This document shows, piece after piece, positions 58,511-64,000 of a DNA stretch of 64,000 nt. Source of the DNA: Eubacterium sp. An11 (GTDB lineage Bacteria; Bacillota; Clostridia; Lachnospirales; Lachnospiraceae); NCBI RefSeq assembly GCF_002161065.1, contig NZ_NFLV01000007.1, forward strand, positions 62,001 to 126,000. The letters are read 5' to 3'. The notes below the pieces were generated by a model. The model was not told the DNA's origin. It was given only the letters and a program-made list of their open reading frames with translations, and ran no database searches. Numbering within the stretch: the stretch's first letter is position 1; each line of letters opens with the position of its first letter. The position numbers and the translations under genes were made by a program.

Positions 58511-60847
58511 CTACTCCCCCACTCTCACCGCTGCCACGGTCTTTGCTTTCTGCGGCCCGGCGTAAACAGCCTCTCCGATCTGAACGCCGTCTGTATTGCC
58601 ACCGGCTTCTTTTCGCATCCTCTTTGGTATCGGCCGTTCTTTGCCGCTCGGGTTCTTGCCCACCGGGTGGAAGGTCGGTACGATTTTCTCCACCATTTTC
58701 ACGATATCCGGACTGTTTTCGTAGCTGGCCCTGGCCAGTTCTTCCAGGTCGCAGAGGAACTGTTCGGTGTCAAATGGGATTGGCTTGCCGATGTGGATCA
58801 GTTCGTTATCGGTCTTTTTGAGTCCCTCTTCGGCCATCAGTTTTTCTTCGTAGAGTTTTTCGCCGCTGCGAAGGCCGGTGTAGACGATCGGGATATCCAC
58901 ATCTGGCTCATAGCCGGACAGCTTGATCAGGTTGCGGGCCAGGGTGTCGATCTTGACTGGCTCGCCCATGTCCAGGACGAAGATTTCGCCGCCCCAGGCG
59001 TAGGTGCCGGCCTGCAGGACCAGGCTGACCGCTTCCGGTATGGTCATGAAGTAGCGGACGATGTCCGGGTGGGTGACGGTCACCGGGCCGCCGGCTTCGA
59101 TCTGTTTCTTGAAGAGCGGGATGACGGAGCCGTTGCTGCCCAGCACATTTCCAAAGCGGACGGCTACGAACTGGGTGCCGGTTCTGTCCTGATTGCTGAC
59201 GCTCTCAATGTGAAGACCGGGTTTGCGGCCTGCTGCGGCAGCACAAACAGCCGCGGCGCTGTTTTCCCGGGCAGCCGTGGCGGAATCTGCAGATCCCCCG
59301 ACATCTCGGACGGCCCCGTTCGAAGATGTCCACTCTGAGGCTCCTCTGCCGTCGTAGACGGCCATATGGTCCATCGGGTCATAGGCCACCTGTCCGTCGA
59401 TGTTTTTATCTTTATGGGCGTGGACGAACGGCAGGAGGTCGATGCGGCCTTCCTTGCTGACGGCGTCCATGCTCTGGATGACCATCTCGCAGAGACGTTT
59501 GCTGGCGCCCATGATATTGGTCGGGTTTACCGCTTTGTCGGTGCTGATAAGAACGAAACGTTTGGTGCCGTGCTTTAAGGCGGCGTAGGCCGTCTTGTAG
59601 GTGCCGATGACGTTGTTCTTGATGGCCTCGTTGGGACTGGTCTCCATGAGCGGCACATGTTTGTGGGCGGCTGCGTGGTAGACGATGTCCGGTTTGTACT
59701 GTTCGAAGACCATGTTGATGCGGCGGCTGTCACGGACGGAGCCGATGAGCACCACCAGGTTCAGGTCTTTGTATTTTCTTTTTAACTCCTGCTCAATGTC
59801 GTAGGCGTTGTTTTCGTAAATGTCGAAGATGATCAGCTGTTTCGGCTCGTGGGCGGCGATCTGGCGGCAGAGCTCGCTGCCGATGGAGCCGCCTCCGCCG
59901 GTGACCAGGATGACTTTGCCTTTCAGGTACTGGAAGATCTCGTCCATGTTGACCTTGATCGGATCGCGGCCCAGCAGATCTTCCACGGCCACAGCCTTCA
60001 TCTTGCTTAAGGATACTTCGCCGTTGGCCAGCTGGTAAACGCCCGGCAGGCTCTTGAGCTCACAGCGGGTCTCCTTACAGATATTTAAAATGTCTCTTCT
60101 GTCCTGGGGCGAAGCCGTCGGGATGGCGAAGAGGATCTGGTCGATGTCATATTTTTGTACGTTCTTTAAAATGTCATCTCTGCCGCCGACGATGGGTACG
60201 CCTTCCATGATGCGGTTCCATTTGTTGGGATTGTCATCGATGACACAGCAGGGCTTCGTCTCCAGCCTGTCGGAGTTGCGAAGCTCTTTCAGGATGATAT
60301 GTCCGGCGGCGCCGGCGCCGATGACCATGACATTATGCCGTGCCTGTATATTTTTCTCCCTGTGCCTGCGAAGCAGGGTGACGTATCGGTAAGAGAAACG
60401 GACGGCTGTGACCAGCACGGCCTGGCTCACCGCTCCTATAATATAATAGGAAAGCGGCATGCGCAATATAAATGCCGTAATTCCCAAAATATGCACGATC
60501 GTTGTGATCACTGACGCAGCTGCGATCCGGTTCAGCTCGTTAAAACTGGCAAAACGCCAGATGCTGTTATAGAGGCGCAACGCGAAAAAAACCACAAGAA
60601 CGACTGCCGTGTAGAACGGTGCGAACTTTAAAAAAGCACGCAGATACTCCTGTGGTATGTTAGAGAAGGTTGCATCAAACCGCAGCCATAATCCAAAAAA
60701 ATAGGAAACATTCACTGCGATAATGTCGAAAATGATCAAATAGAAGGTAATAATCTTCCAATGTCTGATATGTAACCGTTTCTTTATGGAATTGTTCTGA
60801 TGCGAAGTATTCTCCCTCTTCCCTGTGCTCTCCGTTTCTTTTTTCAT
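58511..60847 (-). CDS. Membrane-bound nucleotide-sugar 4,6-dehydratase (PglF/WbpM/CapD type) with large insertion
   Basis: A 778-aa protein: four membrane segments (about 31-53, 73-93, 108-128, 133-150), a first Rossmann domain (VIGAGAAG about 175-182), then the dehydratase domain (GGGGSIGSE 317-325, HAAAHKHVPLME, ISTDKAVNPTNIMGASK). Family members have about 610-650 residues; here about 95 extra residues (about 464-556, low-complexity Ala/Gly/Ser/Asp, GC-rich) interrupt the domain before FVAVRFGNV. It makes UDP-4-keto-6-deoxy-GlcNAc. First gene of the polysaccharide run. Confidence 0.9.
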   Translation of the reverse strand: MKKETESTGKRENTSHQNNSIKKRLHIRHWKIITFYLIIFDIIAVNVSYFFGLWLRFDATFSNIPQEYLRAFLKFAPFYTAVVLVVFFALRLYNSIWRFASFNELNRIAAASVITTIVHILGITAFILRMPLSYYIIGAVSQAVLVTAVRFSYRYVTLLRRHREKNIQARHNVMVIGAGAAGHIILKELRNSDRLETKPCCVIDDNPNKWNRIMEGVPIVGGRDDILKNVQKYDIDQILFAIPTASPQDRRDILNICKETRCELKSLPGVYQLANGEVSLSKMKAVAVEDLLGRDPIKVNMDEIFQYLKGKVILVTGGGGSIGSELCRQIAAHEPKQLIIFDIYENNAYDIEQELKRKYKDLNLVVLIGSVRDSRRINMVFEQYKPDIVYHAAAHKHVPLMETSPNEAIKNNVIGTYKTAYAALKHGTKRFVLISTDKAVNPTNIMGASKRLCEMVIQSMDAVSKEGRIDLLPFVHAHKDKNIDGQVAYDPMDHMAVYDGRGASEWTSSNGAVRDVGGSADSATAARENSAAAVCAAAAGRKPGLHIESVSNQDRTGTQFVAVRFGNVLGSNGSVIPLFKKQIEAGGPVTVTHPDIVRYFMTIPEAVSLVLQAGTYAWGGEIFVLDMGEPVKIDTLARNLIKLSGYEPDVDIPIVYTGLRSGEKLYEEKLMAEEGLKKTDNELIHIGKPIPFDTEQFLCDLEELARASYENSPDIVKMVEKIVPTFHPVGKNPSGKERPIPKRMRKEAGGNTDGVQIGEAVYAGPQKAKTVAAVRVGE

Positions 60848-61298
60848 CTTTTCTCTTCCTCAGCTTGATTTTTTCATATTTATTGGTGAAATCCCGTCAG
60901 CTGTCAAACTTCACTTTTTATCAATTTTTAGATAACTTGTGCATTATACAACTCACGACTTCAATCCTATCAGACATTTTCCCATTTTTCAACTGCAAAT
61001 ATTACCATTTTTCCTGCATTTTATGTAGAATTTAAAAATGGTACGCTCTTTTGTAACATTTTTGTCTCATTTCTCATCATTTTCCTCGCATTCCCGGTCC
61101 GTAAAATTTTTTCAAATAATTGCACTTTTATGTCAATTTGGCAGATAAAGTTAGCAATTTTTATATAAAAATATAATATATTTTTAAATAATAAAAGCAA
61201 TACTGAGGTATAAATCATAACAAGTTTTCTTCCCTACAGATAATATTTTCTTAGGCCCTTAAAGACAGATAAAACTTATTTGAAAGGAAGGGATACAA
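60848..61298. other. Divergent intergenic region before the polysaccharide locus
   Basis: 450 bp, strongly AT-rich. On the minus strand TATAAT at 60943-60948 is a plausible -10 for the locus, without a good -35. On the plus strand TTGGCA (61138-61143) and TTATAT (61161-61166), 17 bp apart, could serve the XRE gene. No RNA gene seen. Confidence 0.4.
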
Positions 61299-61556
61299 AT
61301 GAAAAAATCCGATAAGAACCTCAATCTTCTTATCAGCAAAAAAATCTATGAATACCGTATCCAGAACTCCTATTCTCAGGAGCGCATGGCGGAGAAGCTG
61401 AACATTTCCCCGAGGAGTTATTGGGAACAGGAAAAAGGAAAAAGCGGTTTCAGCGGCAAGACCATCTGCCGGCTCCTGTGCATCCTGCCACCGGAGGAAA
61501 TCGACCAGCTGATCCACAGCCTTCGCACAGAAGTGTGGAAAGATGATTACGAATGA
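61299..61556 (+). CDS. Small XRE-family helix-turn-helix regulator
   Basis: An 85-aa protein with a Cro/CI-type HTH (about 10-65: LLISKKIYEYRIQNSYSQERMAEKLNISPRSYWEQEKGKSGFSGKTICRLLCIL). GGAAGGG lies 7 bases before the ATG. Single-domain, no sensor. It is divergent from the polysaccharide locus and might regulate it; unproven. Confidence 0.82.
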   Translation: MKKSDKNLNLLISKKIYEYRIQNSYSQERMAEKLNISPRSYWEQEKGKSGFSGKTICRLLCILPPEEIDQLIHSLRTEVWKDDYE

Positions 61557-61577
61557 ATGAGGTTCAAAACACGAAAA

Positions 61578-61608
61578 CCGCCGGGACATATATCCCGGCG
61601 GCTATTTT
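61578..61608. terminator. Bidirectional terminator
   Basis: CCGCCGGGA (61578-61586) and TCCCGGCGG (61593-61601), 6-base loop; CTATTTT follows on plus, TTTTCGTGTTTT on minus. It serves the XRE gene and the convergent secreted-protein gene. Confidence 0.8.
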
Positions 61609-61656
61609 CCGCAAATGTATTATTCTATAAAGGTATCCTTTTTCAAATCTATTTTC

Positions 61657-62274
61657 TTATTTCTGGTAGGTAATCTCCTTCACCACATATCCGTAGGAAG
61701 AATCTTTGTCTTTCTTTACCTTGAGAATGGTCTTTCCCATATCCTCGGAACCCTTTTCTCCGTAAATCCCCATCTTATTCTGAATCTGCACCTGATACAG
61801 ATTCTTTCCCAGCTGCACCACTTTCTTAATCTTGTACTGTGGAATACAATCGCTGAAATCACCGCCGCAGTACATGTACGGCTCATTGACGAAAGCGCCA
61901 TCTGACGCACACACAAGCAGATCAGCCTGCGCTGTCTTCTTAAGGACATTGGCCTTTACCGCCTTGCCGAAAAGGTTCTTTGTCTCTTTCTTGAGCTCCT
62001 TAGCGGTAAATCCATAATCATCTTTATAGTTATAGCGGACAAACGCGCCAATCGATAACTGATTCGCTCCGTTCAGCGGAATATCAACCTGTCCGTCTGA
62101 AACATTTCCACTGAGATTCATCGCAGTCGTATAAGCGGCAAACATACGGGAAACCTGCTTCAGATCGCGGTCACCGCTCATCTTTCTGGTGACATTCGCT
62201 GCCGCCGCATTGACCGGCACAACGGATACCAGTAATAACATCGCTGTCAATAATGCCATCATCTTTCTCTTCAT
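61657..62274 (-). CDS. Secreted protein of unknown function
   Basis: A 205-aa protein with a clear Sec signal peptide (MKRKMMALLTAMLLLVSVVPVNAAAA, cleavage about residue 25). The mature part is lysine-rich (Lys-Lys pairs), with the order GDRDLKQVSRMFAAYTTAMNLSG, LSIGAFVRYNYKDDYGF, VCASDGAFVNEPYMYCGGDFSDC and a beta-strand-like C-terminus. No family is recognised. A ribosome site (GGAGGAG) precedes the start. Confidence 0.75.
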   Translation of the reverse strand: MKRKMMALLTAMLLLVSVVPVNAAAANVTRKMSGDRDLKQVSRMFAAYTTAMNLSGNVSDGQVDIPLNGANQLSIGAFVRYNYKDDYGFTAKELKKETKNLFGKAVKANVLKKTAQADLLVCASDGAFVNEPYMYCGGDFSDCIPQYKIKKVVQLGKNLYQVQIQNKMGIYGEKGSEDMGKTILKVKKDKDSSYGYVVKEITYQK

Positions 62275-62609
62275 ATGAATCTCCTCCTGTTGTCTTATTT
62301 GAGAGTCTTACACCCTCGATAAGCTTATTATAGGATTCCCGCCCGAAAATAGCCATAACAGAAATATTATTTTTCATTACGGGGAAAATAATAATTATGA
62401 CAGAAGTGTTGCAAACAGCAATAAACATCCCCTCATTTCACAGCCAAGAGACGCATTTCGGCCACAAAAAAGTTCACAAAACCTTTCCCGCCAAATTTAT
62501 CTCTCCTTGTCTCGTTTTTACAACCGACTCTGTCCACGCCTCTTACTACAATCAGAAAAATGGTTCAAAAAATGAGTCAAATCTTTTCACACAGGAGGGA
62601 GCATCGAAC
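62275..62609. other. Divergent intergenic region
   Basis: 335 bp between the secreted protein (minus) and an XRE gene (plus). TATAAT at 62327-62332 on minus is a likely -10 for the secreted protein. No RNA gene or other reading frame with support. Confidence 0.4.
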
Positions 62610-62861
62610 ATGCCTAAGCCACGAACAGAATCCGGCGGAAAAAACCTGATCAGCAAACGCCTGGCCAAACTCCGCCAGGACCGTCACATGTCCCAGCGCG
62701 ACCTGGCCAACAAACTGCAGCTGGCCGGCTACGACATTGACAAGAATGTCATCACCAGAATCGAAACCGACAAACGCTATGTCTCCGACCTGGAGATCAA
62801 AGCATTTGCGGACATTTTTCAGGTTTCCTATGACTATCTGATCGACGGAAAAGAAGAGTAA
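62610..62861 (+). CDS. XRE-family helix-turn-helix regulator
   Basis: An 83-aa protein with a Cro/CI-type HTH (about 14-78: ISKRLAKLRQDRHMSQRDLANKLQLAGYDIDKNVITRIETDKRYVSDLEIKAFADIFQVSYDYLIDG). The ATG at 62610 has AGGAGGG 10 bases upstream; the frame runs further upstream without a ribosome site. Its short length suggests a pure DNA binder. Confidence 0.85.
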   Translation: MPKPRTESGGKNLISKRLAKLRQDRHMSQRDLANKLQLAGYDIDKNVITRIETDKRYVSDLEIKAFADIFQVSYDYLIDGKEE

Positions 62862-62875
62862 ACAGATGACTACAG

Positions 62876-62931
62876 AAAAAGAGTGCCTGACCATGCATAT
62901 CCGAAAATACTGCCGGTCCGCACTCTTTTTC
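62876..62931. terminator. Bidirectional terminator between XRE gene and sigma-like gene
   Basis: AAAAAGAGTGC (62876-62886) pairs with GCACTCTTTTT (62920-62930), with CTGACC/GGTCC nearby. T-tracts occur on both strands. Confidence 0.75.
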
Positions 62932-63009
62932 CCTGCCGCTGTGGGATATATTTTTTATGCCATGGCGGCGCTGCCACCTTATTTTTATGATTATTCTGTC
63001 AATGCTTTA

Positions 63010-63804
63010 TCAGAAACCATAAAAATACTGCCGCAAAGTCTCATCTCCGGACATCTTATTTTTTATCGATTGAATCAACTCCTTCACTTCCATCAGCGAA
63101 TATCCAGTCTGCTCCGCCATCTTTTTATAAGGTATATTTTTAATAAAATTCACACAAAACAGACAGCAAAATAATTCATATTCCTTTTCAGACAAATTTC
63201 TGCGGGCGCTTTTATCCAGCAAATCCCTGCATTCCTTTTGAACGATAACTTCCTCCGGCGTCAATCCCTTATCTCTCCGGCTGTACAGTTTATCCAGGCT
63301 GATCAGCTGTGAACGATTCTCTTCTTCCAGCGTTTTCTTTACCAGCCGCTCCGTCATCCCCGTCATTTCCGCAATATTCTTCACAATACAATCTATTTGC
63401 ATTTCTTCGCATTTCTGAATACACCACGAAATCTTCGCCATTTTTTGAATATGATATTGCGTCTTTCCCCCTTGTTTTGCAAAATACCGGCAAATTGCTC
63501 CCCAGAAATGCCATTTAAAATAAGTAGTCACTGCATAAAATGTATCATATTTTTCCAGGGTATCGCAAAACACGATAAACAACTCACTCTCAATCTCCGC
63601 CACAGTATCCAAATACGCACCATCTCTTTCAATCCTGTTAGTAGCCAGCAAAAAACCATACCGCTTGATACCTTCAAATAAACGTCTCCTCAAATCAAAC
63701 AGCTCTTCTTTTTCTTCATCCATAATTACATTTTCTCTCATTTTCCTGTACAAAACCTTGACCCTTGGCATATACCTGTTAAATAATTCCTGATTCTTTT
63801 TCAT
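63010..63804 (-). CDS. Divergent sigma-70-like factor
   Basis: A 264-aa protein. Residues about 40-125 look like a region 2 (ELFIVFCDTLEKYDTFYAVTTYFKWHFWGAICRYF, aromatic-rich, as in core-binding and -10 melting helices). Residues about 130-180 look like region 3 (NIAEMTGMTERLVKKTLEE) and about 200-255 like region 4 with a helix-turn-helix (NIPYKKMAEQTGYSLMEVKELIQSIKNKM). AAAGGA lies 7 bases before the ATG. The sigma-factor call is from this layout; it could be a decayed or phage-type relative. Convergent with the small XRE gene. Confidence 0.65.
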   Translation of the reverse strand: MKKNQELFNRYMPRVKVLYRKMRENVIMDEEKEELFDLRRRLFEGIKRYGFLLATNRIERDGAYLDTVAEIESELFIVFCDTLEKYDTFYAVTTYFKWHFWGAICRYFAKQGGKTQYHIQKMAKISWCIQKCEEMQIDCIVKNIAEMTGMTERLVKKTLEEENRSQLISLDKLYSRRDKGLTPEEVIVQKECRDLLDKSARRNLSEKEYELFCCLFCVNFIKNIPYKKMAEQTGYSLMEVKELIQSIKNKMSGDETLRQYFYGF

Positions 63805-63914
63805 TACTTTTTCCTTTCATATTTTCTATTTTGTTCATTTTGTAATAAAATTTTATCGAAAATTGTCAGGAAATACCATTCTGTTTTTTCTTTTTTTGTA
63901 AAGGTATACTAAAA

Positions 63915-63969
63915 GGTTGGTAATGCGTACTCCCCAGAACTTCGTACATTTTCCACCCCGCCACCAACC
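63915..63969. other. Stem-loop near the right edge, upstream of the sigma-like gene
   Basis: GGTTGGT (63915-63921) and ACCAACC (63963-63969) close a structure with an inner GCGTAC/GTAC stem. On minus it is followed by TTTTAGTATACCTTT. It may be a terminator or small RNA of a gene outside the window. Confidence 0.35.
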
Positions 63970-64000
63970 AGATTTCACTTTTTTCACCAACGGACTTTCC

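Noticed and set aside
58543-59588. Several long plus-strand frames opposite the dehydratase gene
   Set aside because: Shadows caused by the high GC of this part of the dehydratase gene.
61021-61218. 65-aa minus-strand frame upstream of the polysaccharide locus
   Set aside because: Low-complexity AT-rich region, no ribosome site, lies in the divergent promoter region.
62866-63174. 102-aa plus-strand frame after the XRE gene
   Set aside because: Its start lies in a bidirectional terminator and it overlaps the sigma-like gene on the other strand by about 165 bp.

Overview
The window looks like a chromosome segment of an anaerobic, low-to-mid-GC Gram-positive bacterium, most likely a gut Lachnospiraceae (Clostridia). 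This is inferred from strong AGGAGG-type ribosome binding sites, sigma-A promoters, a T-box upstream of thrS, CIRCE and Rex-type operators, a HydABC-type bifurcating [FeFe] hydrogenase, a Csp-like subtilase and LytTR/AgrC-type signalling. No rRNA, tRNA or CRISPR array was seen. Most genes are on the minus strand.

1-20 kb, core and metabolic: the 5' end of dnaE (off the left edge), a small membrane protein, nanE divergent from a DeoR regulator, a secreted Ig-like/C39-like peptidase, a HAD phosphatase, a CPBP protease, an AgrC/AgrA-like two-component pair, thrS behind a full T-box leader with a split ThrE-type exporter just upstream, a cytosolic S8 protease, an HPr-like protein without the catalytic His, cyclophilin, a second HAD phosphatase, and modABC with an excisionase-HTH/PBP-like regulator.

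20-35 kb: hydC-hydB-hydA with a sigma-A promoter and a Rex-type operator, a coiled-coil heptad-repeat protein, lysA, a TrmB-like regulator with a palindrome over its own promoter, an orphan microcompartment shell protein, two small heat shock genes with near-identical CIRCE promoters (one heading an hsp20-rplY-dnaJ unit), a fructosamine-kinase-like gene, glmS and a VanZ-like gene.

35-48 kb, accessory and decayed: two tandem Rpn/PD-(D/E)XK paralogues, then an island of about 6 kb flanked by direct repeats of about 0.58 kb derived from the 3' end of a UDP-glucose dehydrogenase gene. The island carries a three-gene unit: an AAA/ORC-like ATPase with a zinc ribbon, a 216-aa protein of unknown function, and a putative papain-fold cysteine peptidase. 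This is my best candidate for an undescribed (possibly defence) system. Around it lie a deleted DUF4062 gene, a broken ugd, a large gene destroyed by several stops and frameshifts, and group II intron and IS3-type debris.

48-61 kb, surface polysaccharide locus (one long minus-strand run): PglF/CapD-type dehydratase, DegT aminotransferase, a frameshifted hexapeptide acetyltransferase, ATP-grasp enzyme, epimerase, initiating sugar transferase, GT4, GT2, Wzy and Wzx, consistent with a Wzx/Wzy-type polymer that contains an aminosugar. 61-64 kb: small XRE regulators, a secreted protein and a divergent sigma-like factor.

A second non-coding observation is a repeated, apparently structured element of about 125 bp present twice (10226-10350 minus, 14535-14663 plus). 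Each copy abuts the T-tract of an intrinsic terminator.
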